DNA of 14,951 nt from Nannocystaceae bacterium (GTDB lineage: Bacteria > Myxococcota_A > Polyangia > Nannocystales > Nannocystaceae). The translations under genes were made by a program, and so were the position numbers. This document shows positions 6,301 through 13,023 of this stretch, in pieces. Numbering within the stretch: position 1 is the stretch's first letter; each line of letters opens with the position of its first letter. The stretch is taken from contig JAESSZ010000337.1 in the NCBI GenBank assembly GCA_016763875.1, positions 1 through 14,951 of the forward strand, in the 5' to 3' direction. The notes beneath the pieces are model-generated. The model saw nothing but the letters and a program-made list of their open reading frames with translations. It was not told the origin of the DNA and ran no database searches.

Positions 6301-7814
6301 CTCGCCAACGCCAACACGCACACTTCCGGCGTTCTTTGGGCTTCGCCGTCCCGCTTGCGGCCGCCGTGCTCGTGTGCACGAGCACGGTCGCAGTACGAGC
6401 CTGCGAGACGATCACTGTGTGTGCAACGTGGGACGTTGACCTTGAGGATGACATGTACGGTGACCTCGTCACCGATGTGACGTATCCCGCGCGTGGCGCC
6501 CGGGTCACGGTCATCCGCCCGTACCCGGAAGCTGCGCTCGGGTTTTTTCTCGACAATGACGGCTGCAGCACGTTCGACAGCCAGTTCCGCGCCGGCCACA
6601 AGATGCTGCTGTACGCCGAGACCGTCGTTGGCTTCGGGGGCAGCGGGAAGATCCACATCAAGAGCTACCAGAGCACCCAGGCAAAGAACGACGATGTCGA
6701 CAGTTTCTACATGGTCGATATCCCGTCGATCCCCGATGGCTGGGTGGTGAACGTTTCGGCGCCCGCAGATGCCGAACACCGCATTACGCATCTGGTGGTC
6801 GCGACCGAAGTGCTCCATCGTTTGCACGGGTTTGGAGACTCGTTGCTCGCTGGACTCGGGCACGAGCTACGGATCTGGGTCGATCCCACGCGGCAAAACG
6901 CGAGCGCACCGCTGCTGGATAGCACTGGGGATGAAATCACTCCCGGTGGCATCAGGGTGGGCTCGGCCGGCGACGACTACGATACCGGCGACGACATGGG
7001 GGCCAGTGCCCTTCGGAAGAAGTTCATCCTCGCCCATGAGATAGGACACTGGATCCAAGAGCGGGTCACGGATGGCGGCTGGGCCTTCGACTACAACTAC
7101 GGGCCGAATACGGAGGAGGACTCACTCGATCCGGCCTTGCAGCCTAGTGGCGGCAACCCCAACGACGAGGATTGCTGGTTCGCGGTCGAGTATATCGATT
7201 CGGTGGTCTTGGGCATGGACGATCTGAGAGCGAATCCCAACCGGCATGGCATCCGATCCGCGGAGTTCGCGTCCGGTGCCATGCCTGAGGGATTTGGTCA
7301 CTTCGTGGCGTCGGTCGCGTTCAACAGCGATCTTGGAACTGATGCTGACGGGCAGTTTCACTACTACAAGAACGCGAATGAGATGTTGTTGTCGAGCTAC
7401 GGAGATTTCGAGGACCCTGGTGTGGACAACCGCATTGTGTCGCTGCGGGGTGGCGTTTCTCCGGTGCCGTCCGGCGGTGCGGATCAGTGGGTCGCGCAAG
7501 AGTGTGCCGAGGACTGGGACCATCCGCTCCAAGCGGAAACCCTGGACCAGGAGGTGTCGAGTGAGATCGATTGGCTGCGCCTGTTTTGGCGGATGGTGAC
7601 GGCCGACCCGACGACATACGGACCGGCGTTCACGTTCTGGGATGTCGTCCATCTCGTCACGTACACGCAGGTCAACAATCCTTGGAACACGTCCGACCAC
7701 GTCCTGTGGCCGAACATGCGTGACGTGGTCTTGGACGCAGGGTTTAGTGCGTCCCAGGAGTCGCGTTTCGAAGACCTGAGCGCAGCGCACGGGGTGTACA
7801 ACGATGGAACATAG
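6297..7814 (+). CDS. secreted zincin-like metallopeptidase (HEIGH motif)
   Basis: The 505-residue product has an N-terminal signal peptide (about 10-35, with basic RR and then FAVPLAAAVLVC) and a Cys-containing beta-rich N-terminal domain (about 36-155). The catalytic part holds LAHEIGHWIQERV: HEIGH at 247-251 supplies two zinc-binding histidines and the catalytic glutamate. A second conserved-looking helix, MPEGFGHFVASVAFN (about 329-343), could bring the third ligand from Glu331 or His335, an 80-residue spacing longer than in thermolysin-type gluzincins. I cannot assign a MEROPS family. The ATG at 6297 shares ATGA with the end of the FG-GAP/RTX gene, with GAGG at 6286-6289 as ribosome site, so it is translated with its neighbours. 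Likely role: extracellular or periplasmic proteolysis, perhaps of the neighbouring surface proteins or of prey; substrate unknown. The frame is intact. Confidence 0.82.
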   Translation: MTRQRQHAHFRRSLGFAVPLAAAVLVCTSTVAVRACETITVCATWDVDLEDDMYGDLVTDVTYPARGARVTVIRPYPEAALGFFLDNDGCSTFDSQFRAGHKMLLYAETVVGFGGSGKIHIKSYQSTQAKNDDVDSFYMVDIPSIPDGWVVNVSAPADAEHRITHLVVATEVLHRLHGFGDSLLAGLGHELRIWVDPTRQNASAPLLDSTGDEITPGGIRVGSAGDDYDTGDDMGASALRKKFILAHEIGHWIQERVTDGGWAFDYNYGPNTEEDSLDPALQPSGGNPNDEDCWFAVEYIDSVVLGMDDLRANPNRHGIRSAEFASGAMPEGFGHFVASVAFNSDLGTDADGQFHYYKNANEMLLSSYGDFEDPGVDNRIVSLRGGVSPVPSGGADQWVAQECAEDWDHPLQAETLDQEVSSEIDWLRLFWRMVTADPTTYGPAFTFWDVVHLVTYTQVNNPWNTSDHVLWPNMRDVVLDAGFSASQESRFEDLSAAHGVYNDGT

Positions 7815-8214
7815 ATATCGAAGGCGGTGGGTCGCGGCACTGGGCATCGGGTTGGCGATGGGGCCAGCGTGCGGGCCTGAAGTCGGGTCGACCGCCGAGA
7901 GCCAGTCGTCGGGCGCCAGTCACGGGTTAGGAACGGATGGGAGTAGCGGCCCGGGCGCTTCGGATACGGGGGTGCACGACGAAGGCACGGACGTCGGGGG
8001 TCAAGGTTCGGAGGGCTCGTCCGGCACGACGACGGCGAGTGACACCATAGGTGGGTCGACCGACTCTGGAGAGTGCCCCGATGTCCACGAGGGGGACCTG
8101 GTGATCGATGAGACAACCGACCTCGATTCTCTGCGTACGCTCGGGGCCGCGGTGGGAGGCACGGTCCCGTCCGCAGCCCCCGCGAGTGTTCTCCCCCCTG
8201 CTGGGCGGAGATAG
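7804..8214 (+). CDS. probable lipoprotein with Gly/Ser/Thr-rich linker, apparently truncated
   Basis: The 136-residue product starts with a basic signal peptide (RYRRRWVAALGIGLAMGPAC) whose Cys23 sits in a loose lipobox (GPAC, not the canonical L-x-x-C). A linker rich in Gly, Ser, Thr and Asp runs from about 28 to 90, as in many Nannocystales surface lipoproteins. Then CPDVHEGDLVIDETTDLDSL begins a domain that in similar proteins I recall goes on as leucine-rich, receptor-L-like repeats. Here the pattern fades after about residue 117 and the chain ends in AAPASVLPPAGRR, suggesting loss of the 3' part by deletion or frame change. The start overlaps the metallopeptidase gene by 11 bases, so it belongs to the same operon. 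The stop lies two bases from the end of a broken convergent gene. Confidence 0.65.
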   Translation: MEHRYRRRWVAALGIGLAMGPACGPEVGSTAESQSSGASHGLGTDGSSGPGASDTGVHDEGTDVGGQGSEGSSGTTTASDTIGGSTDSGECPDVHEGDLVIDETTDLDSLRTLGAAVGGTVPSAAPASVLPPAGRR

Positions 8215-8215
8215 C

Positions 8216-8476
8216 TCAACACCGGCGATGGGCGAGAAGATCGGTTTGGAACTGCGAGGTGGAGTGGACGGGGTCCATCAACAACGCAACGAGTCCCCTC
8301 AACACAATGTTATCGACGAAGTCGTGCTCGGTGATCGTCAACGTCGCGCCGTCGCCATTAGGTGCAACTTCGTACGTCCATGCACCGCCCCACGGGAGAT
8401 CGTCGTCCGCAATCTCGATGACCAGCCGCTGGTCCACGACTCGCTCAAGGACCGCATAGGCGACGGCCTCACCGTA
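8216..8476 (-). pseudogene. SRPBCC (START/polyketide-cyclase-like) domain relic
   Basis: On the minus strand the codons from 8476 down to 8216 read GEAVAYAVLERVVDQRLVIE, then DDDLPWGGAWTYEVAPNG, DGATLTITEHDFVDN and LRGLVALLMDP. This is the typical C-terminal half of a small SRPBCC-fold protein (hydrophobic ligand-binding cavity). The frame is closed by a stop just upstream at 8477-8479. A different frame just upstream, about 8480-8540, reads RIEFGPTTPRHFVEHDDTV, which fits the preceding part of the same fold, so at least one frameshift separates them. The N-terminal third is not recognisable. A GTG at 8437 could start a 73-residue fragment, which is unlikely to fold. No ligand can be inferred. 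Confidence 0.6.
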
Positions 8477-8706
8477 TCATCGTGTTCGACGAAGTGGCGC
8501 GGTGTGGTGGGACCAAACTCGATCCGGGAGACTTTGGAACGCCAGCAAGGAATGCTTCACTCGCCACTGAGCCCTCCGCGCCCCGCTAGACCGTTCGTCA
8601 AACCGAAGGACCGACAACGGGTCGCTGTGTCCCTGCGCACTGCACCGGTGACGAGTGACATGATCGCGACTTTGAGCTCCGCTCGTCGCCCGTCAGCCGT
8701 CGCTCG
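8477..8706. other. non-coding or degraded stretch upstream of the SRPBCC relic
   Basis: About 60 bases next to the relic (8480-8540) still look like SRPBCC coding sequence in a shifted minus-strand frame. The remaining bases, up to the end of the propeller lipoprotein gene at 8707, show no recognisable protein in any frame I translated. The plus-strand open frame across the region (8108-8830) is antisense noise with a biased composition. Confidence 0.4.
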
Positions 8707-8876
8707 TCAGCCCTCAGGTGCGCAGGCGACCGCACCCAACGCGTTGCCGGTCATATCAGAGTACGTGTACGGGTCGTCGAGCTCGGTGTACACGCCGTCC
8801 GTCGTCATGGTCATGACGTCGATCTTGTAGGCCGCGGCTTGCGACGCTGGGTCCTTGTCGTCGCGGTAGGTCACCG
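8707..8876 (-). CDS. C-terminal end of the propeller lipoprotein in a shifted frame
   Basis: This minus-strand frame reads AVTYRDDKDPASQAAAYKID, TMTTDGVYTELDDPYTYSDM and TGNALGAVACAPEG, then stops. It continues the propeller protein whose own frame stops at 8871 after DGFLWR. Adding one G in the GGCGG at about 8874-8879 would give DGFLWAVTYRDDKDP and join the two into a 467-residue protein. There is no start signal of its own, so it is a fragment of the upstream gene. Confidence 0.65.
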
Positions 8877-10109
8877 CCACAGAAAGCCATCGGCGTCGAA
8901 GCTGATGCCCTTCACGCCTTCTTGGGTGGTCCACGGGGTCCCCTTGGTCAGGTCTTCGATGTGCACGGGGATCACACTCGACCCCTGCGAGATGTACATG
9001 AGGTCGTCCGGGCCCTCGGCCAATCCGCTGCCCCCGCCGATACCCTCGACCACGGCCCATGTCTCAGTGACTGGATCGAAGCGACCCGCAAGGCTTCCGA
9101 AGTTGCTCGCCAGCCACACGCGGCCCGTGTGATCGACCGTGATGCCGTACGGCAGCACCGATGCCGGAAGATCCCAGATCTGTGCGGTCAGGGAGTCGCG
9201 GTCGACGCGAGCCAAGATCGTGGGACCGAACCCGCCCAGAGGGCTGAAGTACAGGTTTCCCCCTCCATCGACCGCACCGCCGTAGGCCCCAAAGAGGTCG
9301 CCCGAAAAGCCGGGAACGGGCACGGTCTCTTCGATCGCTCCCGTTTGGCCGTTGACCAAGTAGGCGATCACGCCGCCCGGACCACCGAGTCCAGGAAGGC
9401 CGGCGGTCGCCGATGTCACGGTCCAGACGCTGGCATTAGCCGCGTCGCAGTTCCCCGGTTCCGTCGTGTCGCCCGTCCAGGCCACCGGACGTTGGTTGCT
9501 CGTCGGGAACTCGGTGAACCAGGCGCGGCACTCTTCCTGGTCCCAAGGAAGCACATCGTCCTTTCCGGTCGACGTTTGGATGCCTGGGATTCCGTTGGAC
9601 TCGACGCAGTTGTCCGGGTTGGCGAAGAACTTCGTCAATCCGCCCGCACGGTTCGCGACCGCCACATCGCCCGACAAGTTGACGGATGTTCGCGACGGGT
9701 CGCCGTTACCGTCCTCTCGGGTGAGGTAGCGGCCCTCTTCAACGAGGGTGCGCGTGTTGATCTTAGAGACAGTGCCCGCTTGGCTGTCGGCGACCCACAG
9801 GTAGATAAGCTCGCAGTCGCAACTTCCAAAGCCGCCCGTTGGAGCCCCGACGTCGAGTTTTGGACCGCCCGACTCGTCGTTGCTGTCGTTGCTGTCGTCG
9901 TTGGACTCCTCGCCCGTTTCGTCCAGCGCACCGCTGCCCTGATCTCCGCCCGAGTTCGATGTGCCACCAGCCCCTGTACCGGGCTGCGTCGGTGTTCCGG
10001 AGGTCGCACCATTGGTGTCGAACACGTTGCTTCCGTCTGAGCCGCAACCGGCGGCGGCCAGCCCGAGCGTGGTGAGCATCACGATAGTGGGCAAATCTGT
10101 CTTTTTCAT
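8871..10109 (-). CDS. beta-propeller lipoprotein (Vgb/NHL-like), frame-interrupted near the C-terminus
   Basis: The chosen start at 10109 gives MKKTDLPTIVMLTTLGLAAAGC, a lipoprotein signal with lipid-anchoring Cys22; the same frame is open to 10229 but the extra residues are not signal-like. A Gly/Asn/Asp/Glu/Ser linker (about 45-82) follows, with repeated SND units. The body is a beta-propeller of the streptogramin-lyase-like type: LIYLWVADSQAGTVSKINTR (101-120), GDVAVANRAGG, GGGNLYFSPLGG, LPYGITVDHTGRVWLASN and a last blade with VKGISFDADGFLW. These recurring G-hydrophobic-D-x-G-x-hydrophobic-W/Y units mark the blades. Such proteins are common in myxobacteria and generally of unknown function; enzyme activity should not be assumed. 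It lies 120 bases after the acylase gene on the same strand and may be co-transcribed. The frame stops early at 8871. Confidence 0.8.
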   Translation of the reverse strand: MKKTDLPTIVMLTTLGLAAAGCGSDGSNVFDTNGATSGTPTQPGTGAGGTSNSGGDQGSGALDETGEESNDDSNDSNDESGGPKLDVGAPTGGFGSCDCELIYLWVADSQAGTVSKINTRTLVEEGRYLTREDGNGDPSRTSVNLSGDVAVANRAGGLTKFFANPDNCVESNGIPGIQTSTGKDDVLPWDQEECRAWFTEFPTSNQRPVAWTGDTTEPGNCDAANASVWTVTSATAGLPGLGGPGGVIAYLVNGQTGAIEETVPVPGFSGDLFGAYGGAVDGGGNLYFSPLGGFGPTILARVDRDSLTAQIWDLPASVLPYGITVDHTGRVWLASNFGSLAGRFDPVTETWAVVEGIGGGSGLAEGPDDLMYISQGSSVIPVHIEDLTKGTPWTTQEGVKGISFDADGFLWR

Positions 10110-10229
10110 GGCCAGCAACCTGTTGTGGACGCGGGACTCCGCAGGTTCCCATCCAACAAGCGGGGCAACTCTACACCCGCGTGTTGCGCGCCGACCGCGA
10201 AATCGCGCGCTGCGATCCCGCGAGTCCAT
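10110..10229. other. gap between acylase and propeller lipoprotein genes
   Basis: These 120 bases separate two minus-strand genes. A GC-rich self-complementary pair of GCGCGC blocks (about 10186-10212) could form a hairpin in the transcript, but no T-rich tail follows, so I do not call a terminator. Co-transcription of the two genes is plausible but unproven. Confidence 0.3.
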
Positions 10230-12857
10230 TCAGTCGCTCAGCAGCGTGTAGCGGGACTCTTCGTGCGCCTCGACCTCGGCGCGGGTAAACCAGAACTTGC
10301 GGTAGCCGCCGTTGAGCCAGTCGTCGTTGAAGTCCATGTAGTGCGGGCTGTCCGGCTCCGCGACGTTGCCCAGGGGCATGTTGAAGAACATCTCCGGGGT
10401 GCCATCTTCCGCGAACGTCGTGACGTGGCGGAAGATCGAGCCGTGCCGACTGAGCAGTTCCTCGTCCACGCCACCTGCGGCCGAGAAAAAACTGTGACCC
10501 GCTGCCACGTTGATCGTGTCGTCTGAACCCGCCGTCGGAAACTTGCCCCGCGAAATGCCGCGCCCGGTCGTCCCGTTGAAGAACGTGAACTTCACGTCGG
10601 ACATCTTGTAGTTCTCGGGCGCCACCCCGCCGAACTGGATGTTGAGGTAGTCGGCGGTGTCTTGCAGGGCGGCGATGGCTATCCAGTTGCGTCCTTCTTG
10701 GAGCAGATCGTCGCCCTCCGGAAAGAGCCCGCGCATCGTATTGACGGCCATCTTCATGATGAAGACCGGCTGCAAGTCCATCGCCTGCTGGAACAGGAGG
10801 AACAACTCGTCACCGATCGCGCGCTGCGTCACGAAGTGCTGGTACGCGAAAAACACCAGCCCTTCGGGGTCGTCGATTCGATAGGTCTTGTCCCAGGCGA
10901 GTAGCATTTCCGCGAGGACTTCGAGGTCCGCGTTGCCGTCAAACTCGTCCAACGCCATGTCTGTGCCGACCTCGGCCCATGCCTCCTCTAGGATCGGCAG
11001 CAGGTCGTCCGCGATGCCACTGTCGGTGTTGGACTGCAGCGCCTGCATGTCCTGGACCGTGATCCCGCCCGCCGCGGTCAACTCGTAGAGCGTGGATTCG
11101 ATTCGTTCCGCTCGCCAGCCGGGGGCAAAAAACGCACCGAAGTACCAGGGATCGTCGTCGAGGCGCCCGTTCTGTGAAAACGCGAAGGGGTCGTTGTTGG
11201 CGGTGCAAACGAAACCGCGACTGCCTCCACGGCTGCCGGGCAGCTGCTCGGGGGGCAGATACTCGCCGGTCCACTGGGTCGCCGCCAGATCGCCGTCCAT
11301 CACCATCCACGGGGGGCTCTCGGGAACAACCGTTCGCTTAGGAACCTTGGTACCCACCGCGTGGCTGATGCCGTTGACGTCGGCGGAGACGAAGTTGAAG
11401 TTGCCGCCGAATCCGGCGACGGCCGCCTCGTAGCTGTCGATGTCCTCAACGCGGTTGAAGTCGAGCAGCCCTGCGTAGGCCGAAGGCACAAAGCCGGCCC
11501 AGTTCATCATGAGCACATCGCCGTCCTCGCCGACCGCGATTGGGACCAGCTTTGCGGGCACGATGACCCCGCCGCCTTCCACGGTCTCCACCAGCACCGA
11601 GCGATTGGTGCCTTCGCCGACCGGGCTGCCCGGCGACCGAACGATGATGATCGCTTCCTTCGTATCGACCTTGCGTACCTCGCCAGCCACGATGACCTCG
11701 TCGCCGCCGTCGGGACGCTGGACCGCCCACACATCCATGGTGTCCGCGAATGCCGTTGTTGGCGTCCACACCACGCCTCGTGTGTGCCCCACCGAGATTC
11801 CAGGCGTACCCACGAACGAAAAACCTGCCGCATCGATGGTGCCGTCTTGGTCGAGCGAGTTGATGTGCTGCGCGTAAAAAACGCCCGGAATGTCCCAGTT
11901 GAGGTGCGGGTCGCCGGCAACGATGGGGCGACCCGACGCGGTATGTTCACCGGACACGGCCCAGCTGTTGCTGCCCATGCCAACACGGAGTCGGTCGAGC
12001 CGCTTGAGTGTCTTCATGGTCGTCGCTAGATCGTCGGGGTCGATCGCGATCTTGGCTTTGCTGGCGGTCGCGGGGCGCGAGGTGAGACCCGGCGGTTGCG
12101 AGGCATGCTCGGGCTTGGGTGCTGGCGCCTCGGCTTGGTCGTACGCGGTGGTGAACGTGTTGCGCGCGGGCGTGAAGATGTCGACCTTCTCTATCGCCTC
12201 GCCAGAGAGCAAGAACACGATCGAAACGAAGATCTCCGCGTCGAAGGTAAGGTCGTTGCCAAACCCCGTCATCGTGGCGATCGCCATGATGTCTTGCACG
12301 GTCCAAGGCTCGGGCACAAAGTCGAACTCGTCCGGACCAAAGCCGTGCGGGACTGGCACCTCGCCCGCGTCCATCTCGATGATGAGCGCGTTGACCCCGT
12401 CGACCCACGCACTCATCAGCGCATGCAGGTCCGGGGCGTCGGTCTTCATCTTCTCGGTGTGGATTGCACCCCAGCCGGCAAAGTCGAACACCCGCGAGAT
12501 TTCGTCGTCTTCGAATCCCTCTTCGCCCAAGACCTCGGCGAGTCGACCTTGCGCCCGTCGGCGGGTCGTTTCCATGTGGAACAGCCGATCGTGTGCCATC
12601 TGATAGGCCGCCCCATAGAACGCGTCTTCGTCGGTACGCCCGTAGATGTGGGGGATGCCGTTGTCGTCGATAATGATCTCGACCCGAGAGGTGCCTTCGC
12701 CCGTACTGCCGTCGATGGTGTCGGCCGCTGTGCTGTCTACGTTCGTCGTTCCTGAGCTGTCGCCGTCGGTCCCCTGTGCCTCATCGGCAACATCGTCGCC
12801 GCAGGCGGACAGCACGAGCATCAGGGATACGAGGTACGACGGGCAGAGGTTTTTCAT
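10230..12857 (-). CDS. penicillin acylase family lipoprotein (peptidase S45, Ntn-hydrolase)
   Basis: S45 enzymes hydrolyse amide bonds of penicillins, acyl-homoserine lactones or related amides. The 875-residue chain starts with a lipoprotein signal (VSLMLVLSAC, canonical LSAC, Cys19), then a Ser/Thr/Asp/Gly linker (about 28-57). The alpha region holds NGIPHIYGRTDEDAFYGAAY and HDRLFHMETTRRRAQGRLAE. The alpha/beta cleavage site is GMGSNSWAVSG, with Ser296 as expected N-terminal nucleophile after self-cleavage. The beta region has GDPHLNWDIPGVFYAQHI, FNFVSADVNG and TANNDPFAF, whose Asn (about 554) is in the place of the oxyanion residue. Substrate cannot be read from sequence. The start at 12857 is chosen because it begins the signal peptide; the frame is open to 13163 across the divergent pepP start. 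The frame is fully intact. Confidence 0.93.
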   Translation of the reverse strand: MKNLCPSYLVSLMLVLSACGDDVADEAQGTDGDSSGTTNVDSTAADTIDGSTGEGTSRVEIIIDDNGIPHIYGRTDEDAFYGAAYQMAHDRLFHMETTRRRAQGRLAEVLGEEGFEDDEISRVFDFAGWGAIHTEKMKTDAPDLHALMSAWVDGVNALIIEMDAGEVPVPHGFGPDEFDFVPEPWTVQDIMAIATMTGFGNDLTFDAEIFVSIVFLLSGEAIEKVDIFTPARNTFTTAYDQAEAPAPKPEHASQPPGLTSRPATASKAKIAIDPDDLATTMKTLKRLDRLRVGMGSNSWAVSGEHTASGRPIVAGDPHLNWDIPGVFYAQHINSLDQDGTIDAAGFSFVGTPGISVGHTRGVVWTPTTAFADTMDVWAVQRPDGGDEVIVAGEVRKVDTKEAIIIVRSPGSPVGEGTNRSVLVETVEGGGVIVPAKLVPIAVGEDGDVLMMNWAGFVPSAYAGLLDFNRVEDIDSYEAAVAGFGGNFNFVSADVNGISHAVGTKVPKRTVVPESPPWMVMDGDLAATQWTGEYLPPEQLPGSRGGSRGFVCTANNDPFAFSQNGRLDDDPWYFGAFFAPGWRAERIESTLYELTAAGGITVQDMQALQSNTDSGIADDLLPILEEAWAEVGTDMALDEFDGNADLEVLAEMLLAWDKTYRIDDPEGLVFFAYQHFVTQRAIGDELFLLFQQAMDLQPVFIMKMAVNTMRGLFPEGDDLLQEGRNWIAIAALQDTADYLNIQFGGVAPENYKMSDVKFTFFNGTTGRGISRGKFPTAGSDDTINVAAGHSFFSAAGGVDEELLSRHGSIFRHVTTFAEDGTPEMFFNMPLGNVAEPDSPHYMDFNDDWLNGGYRKFWFTRAEVEAHEESRYTLLSD

Positions 12858-13023
12858 GGCGTTTCGAGCGGGCTGGCGGCTCACAACTAGGATGTTCCGG
12901 GACGCGTCCGAACACAACACAATGATCTGGGCGGCCAGCGCAGAAACGCATGGGCGAGTTGCACAAACCGGTCGATTCACCGGGCGGTCTGCCATGCACA
13001 ACATGCTAGCGTCGCCCAACGCC
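12858..13023. promoter_or_regulatory. divergent promoter region between acylase and pepP genes
   Basis: This 166-base region separates a minus-strand and a plus-strand gene and must carry their promoters unless pepP starts earlier. A perfect 10-base palindrome, GGACGCGTCC, lies at 12900-12909 within a looser dyad (GTTC...GAAC), about 45 bases upstream of the acylase start, and could be an operator. No clear -35/-10 pair could be assigned. Confidence 0.35.

Noticed and set aside
8108..8830. 240-codon plus-strand open frame
   Set aside because: The minus strand here encodes a recognisable SRPBCC half and the propeller C-terminus; the plus-strand product has biased, motif-free composition.
8922..10040. 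372-codon plus-strand open frame
   Set aside because: Antisense to the propeller lipoprotein, whose lipobox, linker and blade motifs are clear on the minus strand; the plus frame has no motif.
11361..12755. Several plus-strand open frames of 200 codons or more
   Set aside because: They are antisense to the intact penicillin acylase; GC-rich DNA commonly leaves such frames open.
12646..13023. pepP starting upstream at 12646
   Set aside because: The extra 126 residues lie mostly antisense to the acylase N-terminus and do not resemble the PepP family; 13024 gives a normal-length enzyme.
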